Positions 18,483 through 25,348 of a DNA stretch of 64,000 nucleotides are shown here, in pieces. The notes below the pieces were generated by a model. That model was not told the origin of the DNA, searched no databases, and saw only the letters and a list, made by a program, of their open reading frames with translations. This DNA is from Bryobacterales bacterium. GTDB taxonomy: Bacteria > Acidobacteriota > Terriglobia > Bryobacterales > Bryobacteraceae. The stretch lies in assembly GCA_026954325.1 (NCBI GenBank), contig JAIXKK010000086.1:1-64000 (forward strand), written 5' to 3'. The first letter of the stretch is position 1, and every line of letters starts with the position of its first letter. Both the position numbers and the translations under genes were made by a program.

Positions 18483-18962
18483 ATGACATTACACCCAACT
18501 TCCCGTCGCCGCCGCTCACGCGGCTTCTCGTTGATCGAGATCATGATTGTGGTCGCCATCATTCTGGTGATCGCCTCCATCGCCATTCCCAAGATCAACC
18601 AGCAGCGCATGCAGGCTCACGAGATGGCCGCCATTCGAACCCTTACCACCATCCACACGGGTCAAACGCAATACTTTTCCCAATTCGGGCGTTATGCGAC
18701 CAATCTCCAGGAACTCGGCCCGCCCGCCAGCGGCCAGGCGGGGCCCGCGGCAGCGGATCTCATCCCCGGCGAACTCGCTGCCGGCAGCAAGTCCGGCTAC
18801 AACTATACGGTTGTCGGCGGTCCCGGTGGATACACCATCTCGGCCGTGCCTGTCGCCTTCGGCAATACAGGCCGCCGGACGTTCTTCTCGGATCAGACTC
18901 TGGTGATCCGCGAGAACTGGGGACAGGAACCCGCCAACGTCCAGAGCAAGGAAATCAAGTAG
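18483..18962 (+). CDS. Type IV prepilin-like protein
   Basis: A 159-residue prepilin. The leader MTLHPTSRRRRSRG is followed by the cleavage and hydrophobic segment FSLIEIMIVVAIILVIASIA: cleavage by PilD before Phe and the Glu at mature position 5 are present. The helix continues to about residue 60 (AIRTLTTIHTGQTQY), then a small globular head of about 90 residues with glycine-rich loops follows. ATG at 18483 lies 6 bases after AGAGG and is preferred to the GTG at 18480. The gene stands alone; no pilus assembly genes lie nearby, as is often the case in Acidobacteriota that scatter minor pilins. It may be the major PilA-like pilin or a pseudopilin; the sequence does not decide. Confidence 0.87.
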   Translation: MTLHPTSRRRRSRGFSLIEIMIVVAIILVIASIAIPKINQQRMQAHEMAAIRTLTTIHTGQTQYFSQFGRYATNLQELGPPASGQAGPAAADLIPGELAAGSKSGYNYTVVGGPGGYTISAVPVAFGNTGRRTFFSDQTLVIRENWGQEPANVQSKEIK

Positions 18963-19097
18963 CGCCCGCTTGGCGCATTACGCCATCCGGGAAAAGAATG
19001 CGGTCCGATCAGCGGCCCGCGCGCACCCCGAGCCGCGATTCACCCGAAGTTGCCACTCCTGGAACCGCGTGCCGCACCCGCGCGTCAGACCAAGCAA

Positions 19098-19341
19098 ATG
19101 CGCTCCCCGTTCCTCCTGGCTCTGTTTGCCTTCCCCATTGCGCACGTCCCGCGGCGGTTGGGGTTACTATGCAACCGCCGGTTTTCAGGTGGCGCTGGAC
19201 CGCTACCAGCATTTCCGCCTCGGCATGGGTCCGCGCATCTATCGCGGGCACACCGATGGCGAGCCTCTCGGAGCCGTCCCCGGAATTCGTACGCGGGACC
19301 TGCGGATCAATCTGATGGCCGAGTTCGGCTTCAGCTTCTAA
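19098..19341 (+). pseudogene. Relic of a small outer-membrane beta-barrel protein
   Basis: An ATG at 19098 opens MRSPFLLALFAFPIAHVP, a signal peptide, and about 60 bases later another frame reads WGYYATAGFQVALDRYQHFR, then MGPRIYRGHTDGEP and ends NLMAEFGFSF with a terminal Phe, as do barrel proteins of the outer membrane. The central part of the barrel is missing and the two pieces are out of frame, so this looks like an internal deletion product. The stop lies inside the convergent thiD 3' end (overlap of about 11 bases). An intact gene of similar kind is found at 42090. Confidence 0.5.
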
Positions 19342-20119
19342 CCACGGGCGCGTGATGGTTGACGGGCCCCGATCCGTGGCCCAGCCCCGGGTTGGTGCGG
19401 ATGGCCTCGGTGATAAACAGCTTCCCCCGCCGCACCGCTTCATGGAGCGGCAGACCCTTCGCAAGGCACGCCGTGATCGCCGCCGAATAAGTGCAGCCCG
19501 TTCCATGGGTATGCGGCGTGTCGATGCGCGGGGAGGGAAACCAGTGCATCACGCCGCCCGCGTCCAGCAGCAGGTCGGCCGCATTACCCGCCAGATGCCC
19601 TCCCTTCACCAGCACGTTCTTTGCTCCCATCTCGCGCAGCCTCCTCGCCGCCTGTTCCATCTCCTCTTCTCTCGTGACGGAGCTTCCGGTGAGCGCGGAC
19701 GCCTCGTGCAGATTGGGGGTGACCAGGAACGCGCGGGGGAGGAGCCTGTCGCGCACCAGCGCCCGTGCGTCCTCGGCGATCAGCGGAGCGCCGTGCTTGC
19801 TGATCATCACCGGGTCCACCACCAGCGGGAAGCCGAACGACGGCGCAAGGCCCGCCAGTGCTTCGATAATGGCGGCATTCCCGAGAGCGCCGGTCTTGGC
19901 CGCCCGCGGAGGAATGTCTTCCACCACGGCTTCGATCTGGCGCAGCACAAACCGCGGGACGAGGCATTCCACCGCCTCCACGCGCAGCGTGTTCTGCACG
20001 GTGAGCAGTGTCAGCGCCGCCTCCCCGTAAACTCCGAACTGATGGAACGTCTTGAGGTCGGCCTGGATCCCCGCCCCGCCGCTCGGATCCGACCCGGCGA
20101 TGGTGAGAGCCGCCGGCAT
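19331..20119 (-). CDS. thiD: Hydroxymethylpyrimidine/phosphomethylpyrimidine kinase
   Basis: A 262-residue ribokinase-fold enzyme that phosphorylates HMP and HMP-phosphate with ATP in thiamine synthesis. Typical blocks are LTIAGSDPSGGAGIQADLKT at the N-terminus, AAKTGALGNAAIIEALA, VVDPVMISKHGAPL, TPNLHEASALTG, NVLVKGGHL and the anion-hole/catalytic THGTGCTYSAAI motif. The start is set at 20119, where the ATG overlaps the rlmB stop (TGATG) and conserved sequence begins; the frame stays open upstream inside rlmB without conservation. No other thiamine gene or TPP riboswitch is seen nearby, so it probably has a housekeeping or salvage role and is expressed with rlmB. Confidence 0.94.
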   Translation of the reverse strand: MPAALTIAGSDPSGGAGIQADLKTFHQFGVYGEAALTLLTVQNTLRVEAVECLVPRFVLRQIEAVVEDIPPRAAKTGALGNAAIIEALAGLAPSFGFPLVVDPVMISKHGAPLIAEDARALVRDRLLPRAFLVTPNLHEASALTGSSVTREEEMEQAARRLREMGAKNVLVKGGHLAGNAADLLLDAGGVMHWFPSPRIDTPHTHGTGCTYSAAITACLAKGLPLHEAVRRGKLFITEAIRTNPGLGHGSGPVNHHAPVVRS

Positions 20120-20832
20120 CACGGGCGCCGCCTCCGGCGCCACTCGAAGAGCGCCACTCCCGCGGCCACGCTCACATTCAGCGAAGCTATCGCGCCCGCC
20201 ATCGGAATGCGCACCAGAAAATCGCATTCCTTGCGGACATGCTCGTGCAGTCCCTTCCCTTCGCCGCCGAGCACGAACGCCGCCGGAGCCGCATACTCGA
20301 CCTTGTCGTAATCCTCCGTGCCGCGTTCATCCAGCCCGTAGATCCAGAAGTTGCGTTTCTTGAGGTTCTCCATCTCCTGCCGCACATTGCTGATCCTGAT
20401 CAAGGGCAAGTGCTCGATGGCGCCGGCGGACGCTTTGATCACGGTTTCCGTAATCCCCGCCGCGCGCCGCTCCGGAGCCATCACGGCGTCCGCGCCCGCG
20501 GCGTGGGCCGTCCGGATGATCGCCCCCAGGTTGTGCGGATCCTCCACTCCATCGAGCAATATCACGCATTGCGCCTTATCGAGCACATCGGGCGCACCCG
20601 TCCGGCGCGGCGCGGCGCCAAATGCGATTACACCCTGGTGCACTGCGTTATGGCTCGCCTTGTCCAGCGCATCCCGCGGCTCAAAGCGCACGGCCACCCC
20701 CTGCCGCCGGCAAAGATCGATGATCTCCTGCAGCTTGGTTCCACCTGCCCCTTTGGCTATCAGAACACGGTCAAGAACGCGGCCCGCGCGCAGAGCTTCG
20801 CGCACCGGATGGACACCCGCAATGACGCTCAC
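20119..20832 (-). CDS. rlmB: 23S rRNA (guanosine-2'-O-)-methyltransferase, SpoU family
   Basis: A 237-residue SPOUT methyltransferase of the TrmH/RlmB group, which methylates the 2'-O of a guanosine (G2251 in Escherichia coli) in 23S rRNA using S-adenosylmethionine. The N-terminal L30e-like substrate domain (IAGVHPVREALRAGRVLDRVL) is followed by the knot domain with motif 1 LDGVEDPHNLGAIIRTAHA, motif 2 FVLGGEGKGL and motif 3 IPMAGAIASLNVSVAAGVALF. All trefoil-knot residues are conserved. It is coupled to thiD downstream and separated by 12 bases from the TonB-dependent receptor stop upstream. The precise target nucleotide is inferred from the family. Confidence 0.93.
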   Translation of the reverse strand: MSVIAGVHPVREALRAGRVLDRVLIAKGAGGTKLQEIIDLCRRQGVAVRFEPRDALDKASHNAVHQGVIAFGAAPRRTGAPDVLDKAQCVILLDGVEDPHNLGAIIRTAHAAGADAVMAPERRAAGITETVIKASAGAIEHLPLIRISNVRQEMENLKKRNFWIYGLDERGTEDYDKVEYAAPAAFVLGGEGKGLHEHVRKECDFLVRIPMAGAIASLNVSVAAGVALFEWRRRRRP

Positions 20833-20844
20833 TCGCCCAGTATC

Positions 20845-22929
20845 TCACTTGCCCCGGAACCGGAACGCCATCCCAACGGTAAAGGTGATGGGGTAGCCCG
20901 GCGTGCCGTGGATGCCCGCGATTGCCGGCCCTCCCGCATAAGGGCGTGACTCGAGGTAATTCTGCGTTTCGAAGTAGGAGCGATCCGTGAAGTTATCCAC
21001 GGCGAAGCTGAAATCCACGTTGCGCCGTACGCGCCGCACCAGGCTCAGATCGAACACGGTGTGTCCCGAGGCGAGGATCGAGAGGTCCCCGGCTCCATCC
21101 AGGTAGTAATGATTGATGGCCCGCATCCGCACCGAACCGCTCCACCCATGCCAGGCGGAAAGCGTCAATCCCGCGTTGGCGACGAAATGCGGCGCCCGGT
21201 CCACATAAGTACGGGGCGAAGTGCCGCGATAGTACGAATTCCCCACCTTGGTGAGACCGCCGCTGAGGCTCAAATGGCGGGTGATCTCCACCGAAGTCTT
21301 TACTTCATAGCCATAGCTGCGGCTGGGCCCGGCGAGCTCGAGCGAGCCGTCATCGGCAATGTAGACCAGTTCGTTGGAGCGGTCGATCCAAAACAGGTCC
21401 GTGGCGATTGAAAAGCGCCGGAAGTGATGCGAGGTGCCGAACTGGTAGAAATCAGTAGTCGCAATCCGGTCCGCGTTCGGATGCAGCAGAATACTGCGCG
21501 CGTCAATGGACGAGATGCCCCGGCCGTAGTTCAGGTACAACGTCAGCGGAATCCGCTGCGAAGGCGTATAGGCAAGATTGGCCTTTGGCTGAACCCGGCC
21601 CTGCGATTGCGTGGTGGCGTCAAACGGGTTGACGCGGTCCTGAATATCGAAACGAAACACGTCATACCGCAACCCGCCCCCGATCTGCACCTTGTTCCCC
21701 AGGAGGCTGAGCGATTCCTGCACATAGCCGGCGCCGTTGGTGACGTGAACATTCGCTCGCGTCGTCACGCCCAGCGGCGTGCGCCCGATGCGCGGATACA
21801 AGCCCACGTTGATCTGGTTATCGTGAAAATTGCCCCCGGCCGTAAGCAGACCCATGCTTCCCAGCACCCGGTGCGGCCGGAGGTACTGCGCGTTGGCCCC
21901 TTCCTGAAGCCGCGAATCGTGCTGCTGGATGCCGTCGCCGTTCACCGGATCATTGAGGAAGAACGTGAAATCCGAATAGAGATCAAAGAGCGACCGGCCG
22001 AGGAAGCCATCCACCTTCCATACCGCTCCGTTCGATTGTTCGTTTCGAAAATAGCCCGCCACCGTCCCCATCACGATGTGGCCGCCTTCGCCGGGATCGA
22101 GATACCCGAAGCGGTCGAGACGGCCCGCGGTCACTTCAAACAGCGGAATCTGCCCCGAGGAATTGTAATTGTTCCGGCCGCCGTTCATCTTGATGGCGTA
22201 GCTCCGCCCGCCCCCGAGGCGCTTCGTGAAGTTGGCGGTGAGATTGTCGCGGCGGTAATCGAGCGGCTTCAGGAACGGACCATCGGTAAAGCTGCCTTCG
22301 TAGGCGATGAAGGAATCAAGGCTCTGCAGCGCCGGGCTGAACGCCAGAAAGCCGCGCTTTTCCCCGAACGATCCGCCCTGGATCTTCGCGGTCCACTCAT
22401 CCGGCAGGGACTCACGCAAACGGATATGCACCACCCCAAGCCCGCTGAAGTCGCCATACGCCGCGCTGAACGGGCCGTTGATGATTTGCGCCTCCTCCAC
22501 CAGTTCCGGAGTCATCGTCTTCAGCGCGCCCAGGTATCCCTGGCCGTGGCCCTGCGTGGACTGGTTCTGCTGGATGTCGTCCACCAGCACCTTGAGGCCC
22601 CCGTTTACGCCGCCGTGATCGAGATTGAACCCGAACCTGCGCACTTCAATCGACTTGCCGCCGCCCTCGTGCTGCCCGGCGTTGATCCCGGCGTTCAACT
22701 GGTGGAAGACCTGGTCATCGCGGGAAAAGAGGGTCTGCTGGAAGACTTCGGCATTGCGCCGGTCGACCGTAGGTTCCACCGGGGAGGCGGTAATGACGAC
22801 GGAAGTGTAAATCTTAGGCAGCTCAACCTTTTGCTTTTCTTTCTCCTTTTCCTTCTCTGCGGGCTCCTGAGGGAACGCGGTGGCGAGAAAAAGCGGAAGG
22901 AGTGGGATGATTCGTAGCACGAGTTTCAT
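20845..22929 (-). CDS. TonB-dependent outer-membrane receptor
   Basis: A protein of about 694 residues from the ATG at 22929, where a signal peptide begins (MKLVLRIIPLLPLFLATAFP). A charged EKEKEKEKQK spacer follows, then a TonB-box-like VVITAS near residue 45. The plug domain runs to about residue 180, with FGFNLDHGGVNGGLKVLVDD and INGPFSAAYGDFSGLGVV. The remainder is a 22-strand-type barrel ending in VGMAFRFRGK. It lacks the N-terminal carboxypeptidase-like domain common in oligomeric-carbohydrate receptors of this phylum, and also lacks a siderophore-typical partner gene. The substrate is therefore unknown. The start is chosen for the signal peptide; the frame extends ten codons upstream. 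It diverges from the VOC gene across 59 bases. Confidence 0.9.
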   Translation of the reverse strand: MKLVLRIIPLLPLFLATAFPQEPAEKEKEKEKQKVELPKIYTSVVITASPVEPTVDRRNAEVFQQTLFSRDDQVFHQLNAGINAGQHEGGGKSIEVRRFGFNLDHGGVNGGLKVLVDDIQQNQSTQGHGQGYLGALKTMTPELVEEAQIINGPFSAAYGDFSGLGVVHIRLRESLPDEWTAKIQGGSFGEKRGFLAFSPALQSLDSFIAYEGSFTDGPFLKPLDYRRDNLTANFTKRLGGGRSYAIKMNGGRNNYNSSGQIPLFEVTAGRLDRFGYLDPGEGGHIVMGTVAGYFRNEQSNGAVWKVDGFLGRSLFDLYSDFTFFLNDPVNGDGIQQHDSRLQEGANAQYLRPHRVLGSMGLLTAGGNFHDNQINVGLYPRIGRTPLGVTTRANVHVTNGAGYVQESLSLLGNKVQIGGGLRYDVFRFDIQDRVNPFDATTQSQGRVQPKANLAYTPSQRIPLTLYLNYGRGISSIDARSILLHPNADRIATTDFYQFGTSHHFRRFSIATDLFWIDRSNELVYIADDGSLELAGPSRSYGYEVKTSVEITRHLSLSGGLTKVGNSYYRGTSPRTYVDRAPHFVANAGLTLSAWHGWSGSVRMRAINHYYLDGAGDLSILASGHTVFDLSLVRRVRRNVDFSFAVDNFTDRSYFETQNYLESRPYAGGPAIAGIHGTPGYPITFTVGMAFRFRGK

Positions 22930-22988
22930 GATCGTAACACCTATGAAGTTTACGTGCAACCGGCTCTGTTCGGATTTACACTCGCTCT

Positions 22989-23768
22989 ATGCCTCACATC
23001 GACTCTCATCCCGCGGGAAGCTTTTGCTGGTTTGAACTGGGTACAACAGACCAGAACGCGGCCAAGACCTTCTACTCCACCCTCTTCGGCTGGTCGGCCA
23101 ACGATTCCCCCATGGGGCCCGGACATCTATACACCACCTTCCACCTCGACGGCCGCTCTTGCGCCGCGGCCTACACCATCACGCCGGAAATGTCCCGGCA
23201 AGGCGTTCCGCCCCACTGGATGGTATACGTCGCCGTCGGCAGCGCGGATGATACCGCCTCCAAGGCTAAGGAGTTGGGCGGCAATGTAGTGATGGCGCCG
23301 TTCGACGTAATGGACCTCGGCCGCATGGCTGTGATCCAGGACCCCGCCGGAGCCGCTTTCAGCATCTGGCAGGGAAAATCCGTGAAGGGAACGGGAATCA
23401 CCGGGGAGCCGGGAACATTCTGCTGGGGCGAGTTGAGCACCTCGGACATCCCAGGCGCGCAGGCCTTCTACAGCGGCCTGTTCGGCTGGAAAATCGTCCC
23501 CGGCCAGGTTGACGAAACCTATCTCCACATCGAGAACGGCGCTGCGATGATCGGGGGCATTCCTCCGGCAAAGTACCGCAATCCCAACGTCCCGCCGCAC
23601 TGGGTGTCCTATTTCCTCGTGACCGATTGCGACGCCGCGGCCGCGAAGGCGAATGACCTGGGCGCGAAACTCCTGTTCGGGCCGGAGACCATGGAAAAAG
23701 TAGGCCGGCTGGCATTCGTCGCCGACCCTCAGAGCGCCGTGTTCGCCATCTTCAAACCGGCACACTGA
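22989..23768 (+). CDS. Tandem VOC (glyoxalase/bleomycin-resistance fold) protein
   Basis: A 259-residue protein with two vicinal-oxygen-chelate domains of about 125 residues each. Domain 1 has HPAGSFCWFELGTTDQNAAK, then FYSTLFGW and VIQDPAGAAFSIWQ; domain 2 repeats the plan with GTFCWGELSTSDIPGAQAFYSGLFGW and AFVADPQSAVFAIFK. This double arrangement is typical of the CFP30B-like family of unknown enzymatic role; the metal-binding residues of true glyoxalase I are only partly conserved. The protein is cytoplasmic, monocistronic and divergent from the TonB-dependent receptor. The ATG lies 7 bases after a TACACT -10-like element, so the message may be leaderless. Confidence 0.87.
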   Translation: MPHIDSHPAGSFCWFELGTTDQNAAKTFYSTLFGWSANDSPMGPGHLYTTFHLDGRSCAAAYTITPEMSRQGVPPHWMVYVAVGSADDTASKAKELGGNVVMAPFDVMDLGRMAVIQDPAGAAFSIWQGKSVKGTGITGEPGTFCWGELSTSDIPGAQAFYSGLFGWKIVPGQVDETYLHIENGAAMIGGIPPAKYRNPNVPPHWVSYFLVTDCDAAAAKANDLGAKLLFGPETMEKVGRLAFVADPQSAVFAIFKPAH

Positions 23769-24197
23769 AGGCCGCCGGAGGTAGCTAACGCTACGCGTTG
23801 TTTCGGAGCGTGCCTGCCATGACGTCCCGTCGTCACTGCTTAGCGGGTCCTGATCTGTTCAACGAACCATTCGATGACGTCAAAGAACCGCGATCGCGGT
23901 TCCTCTTTCTTCCGTAGGCCGCCGGGTAAGACTATCGGGAGGAATGATCACGCCGGGAATCACATTGAGCTTTGAAGCCAGCGCCTCTATTAGCTTCCCG
24001 CGGCAAGGAACGCTGCCGGAGCCACTGGAACTGCATTTCTATGCGGCCATACGTCCACATCGCAATGGATAGTAGTTTACTCCGTTATGCGGGATGCCTG
24101 CTTTCCGAACCGTGAGGTTGTTCGCTCAGTTCAACGATCTCGTCGTTCTTATCTCAGGAAAATCACCGGTCCGGGCATGCGGTGCGATAGGCGGCTT
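23769..24197. other. Non-coding stretch with an 18-nt palindrome and gene remnants
   Basis: No supported gene is found in these 429 bases. A perfect palindrome GAACCGCGATCGCGGTTC lies at 23885-23902 and is followed by CTCTTTCTT, which could be a weak terminator for the VOC gene. On the minus strand an in-frame fragment reading KKEEPRSRFFDVIEWFVEQI ends at about 23842, and a different minus frame upstream reads KLIEALASKLNVIPGVIIPP; together they look like pieces of one decayed gene, but I cannot name it. A 42-codon + strand frame at 23944-24072 has no recognisable match. Confidence 0.4.
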
Positions 24198-24292
24198 TGG
24201 CGGAAGCTAGTGGGAGTCGAACCCACCCGCGACATCAAATGCCGCACACTGGTTTTGAAGACCAGGCCCGGCACCGGCCAAGACTAGCTTCC
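24198..24292 (-). tRNA. selC: Selenocysteine tRNA (anticodon TCA)
   Basis: A 95-nt tRNA on the minus strand, with the 5' end at 24292. The acceptor GGAAGCTA (24285-24292) pairs with TAGCTTCC (24202-24209), an 8-bp stem as in bacterial tRNA-Sec. The anticodon loop CTTCAAA carries TCA (bases 24256-24258) on a CCTGG/CCAGT-type stem, and a long variable arm follows (about 24 nt). The T arm has GGGTTCGACTCCC with the standard TTCGA loop. Discriminator G and an encoded CCA end the molecule at 24198. Long variable arm, 8-bp acceptor and UCA anticodon together distinguish it from serine tRNA. It implies that the organism decodes UGA as selenocysteine, although no selA, selB, selD or obvious selenoprotein gene is in the window. 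Confidence 0.94.
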
Positions 24293-24345
24293 ACGTGCGA
24301 TTGTACCAGTCCAGCCCCGCGCCTTCACACTCGCCGTCGAAGCAA

Positions 24346-24600
24346 TCAAGCCTTCACTTTGCCGCACTTCGCCGCCATCTTCTTTTGCAGCGCCAGCATC
24401 AGCCGGTCCTGCACATCCTTCGGCACGTTCTGCGGCTCCATTCCCTTATAAACCTGAATCGTCTTCTTGCTCGTATCGCAAATCACCCAGCAGTTGGGAC
24501 ACTCCGTGATGTGCGATTCCAGCTTTTTTCGTAGCTCGGCGTCGATCGTCTCGTCGAGGTAGTCGCTCAGCTCCTGGAGAAACTCCTTACAAGTAAGCAA
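24346..24600 (-). CDS. Zinc-finger anti-sigma factor
   Basis: An 84-residue protein with a putative zinc-binding domain of the zf-HC2/anti-sigma type: Cys4, His30, Cys34 and Cys37 in the HxxxCxxC arrangement (SHITECPNC). The following helix (STSKKTIQVYK region) would contact the sigma factor. No membrane segment is present, so it is a soluble anti-sigma factor of the ChrR/RsrA-like sort and could be redox- or zinc-sensitive. Its start lies 14 bases inside the end of the ECF sigma gene, the standard coupled arrangement. The C-terminal tail is rich in Lys and includes one more Cys. The stimulus is unknown. Confidence 0.85.
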   Translation of the reverse strand: MLTCKEFLQELSDYLDETIDAELRKKLESHITECPNCWVICDTSKKTIQVYKGMEPQNVPKDVQDRLMLALQKKMAAKCGKVKA

Positions 24601-25225
24601 GAACGTCTTCCCCCTTCTGCTTGAAAATTCTTGTCAGCCGCTCCCGCAACTCCAGGCGGGCCCGCAGCAAACGGCTCTTCACCGCGGGGATGGACAGGTC
24701 CAGCGCCGTCGCCGTTTCCTCCGTCGACAACTCTTCTACATCCCGCAGCACAAACACGGTCCGGAATGCAGGCTTCAGGCCCTGGATCGCCTTTTCCAGA
24801 ATCCCGCGCAATTCCTCGTTGGAATACTGTTCCTCCGGACTCCCCTCCCACACGGCCACCTCGCGCATCATCGGTTCCTCCCCGTTGTCCGAAGGTTCGT
24901 CCAAGGATACGGTTCGGTCGCTCCTGCGCTTCCGCAGCTTCATTAACGACTCGTTTACCGCGATGCGCACCAGCCATGTATAAAACTTCGAATTCCCCTG
25001 GAACCCGTCCAGATGTTCATACGCCTTCAGGAAAGTCTCCTGGAGCACGTCCTCCGCATCGGATTCCGAATCCGTGATATGCCGCGCCAGCCGGTAAATC
25101 TTTCGCTCATAGCGGGAAACGAGATGCCCGAATGCATTCGCGTCGCCGCCTCGAGCAAGGTTGACCAACGCGGTGTCGTCAAACACGTTCCCACCCTCGC
25201 CTGTCTCCATCACGAAGTCAGCCAT
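24587..25225 (-). CDS. RNA polymerase sigma factor, ECF (sigma-70 family, RpoE-like)
   Basis: A 212-residue ECF sigma factor. Region 2 spans about residues 25-95 (ALVNLARGGDANAFGHLVSRY, DAEDVLQETFLKAYEHL, FYTWLVRIAVNESL), a loop of about 45 residues follows, and region 4 covers residues 145-200 (LKPAFRTVFVLRDVEELSTE, TALDLSIPAVKSRLLRARLEL). The order sigma then overlapping anti-sigma identifies the regulatory pair. An extended -10 sequence TGGTATAGT on the minus strand (25239-25231) ends only six bases before the ATG, so the message may be nearly leaderless or translation may begin at the in-frame ATG at 25210. Target genes are unknown; autoregulation is usual in this class. Confidence 0.93.
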   Translation of the reverse strand: MADFVMETGEGGNVFDDTALVNLARGGDANAFGHLVSRYERKIYRLARHITDSESDAEDVLQETFLKAYEHLDGFQGNSKFYTWLVRIAVNESLMKLRKRRSDRTVSLDEPSDNGEEPMMREVAVWEGSPEEQYSNEELRGILEKAIQGLKPAFRTVFVLRDVEELSTEETATALDLSIPAVKSRLLRARLELRERLTRIFKQKGEDVLAYL

Positions 25226-25230
25226 TCCTC

Positions 25231-25239
25231 ACTATACCA
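25231..25239 (-). promoter_or_regulatory. Candidate extended -10 element for the ECF sigma gene
   Basis: The minus strand reads TGGTATAGT, matching the extended -10 pattern TGnTATAAT with one mismatch. No good -35 accompanies it. The predicted transcript start coincides with the annotated ATG within a base or two. Confidence 0.35.
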
Positions 25240-25348
25240 GCCCTTTGCCGCCTTACCCGTAGGATGCGCCAGCCTGCCCGTTGGTCGCGCGCCGCCCGCG
25301 AAAATCATTCTATTCACAAAATGCTACCCTGAAAAATTACCCCCTCAT

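Noticed and set aside
20119..20227. Extended N-terminus of thiD upstream of 20119
   Set aside because: These codons overlap the rlmB 3' end and are not conserved in ThiD; the ATG at 20119 with its TGATG junction is the better start.
23944..24072. A 42-codon + strand frame after the VOC gene
   Set aside because: Although an AGGA precedes the ATG, nothing in the product is recognisable and it overlaps minus-strand gene fragments.
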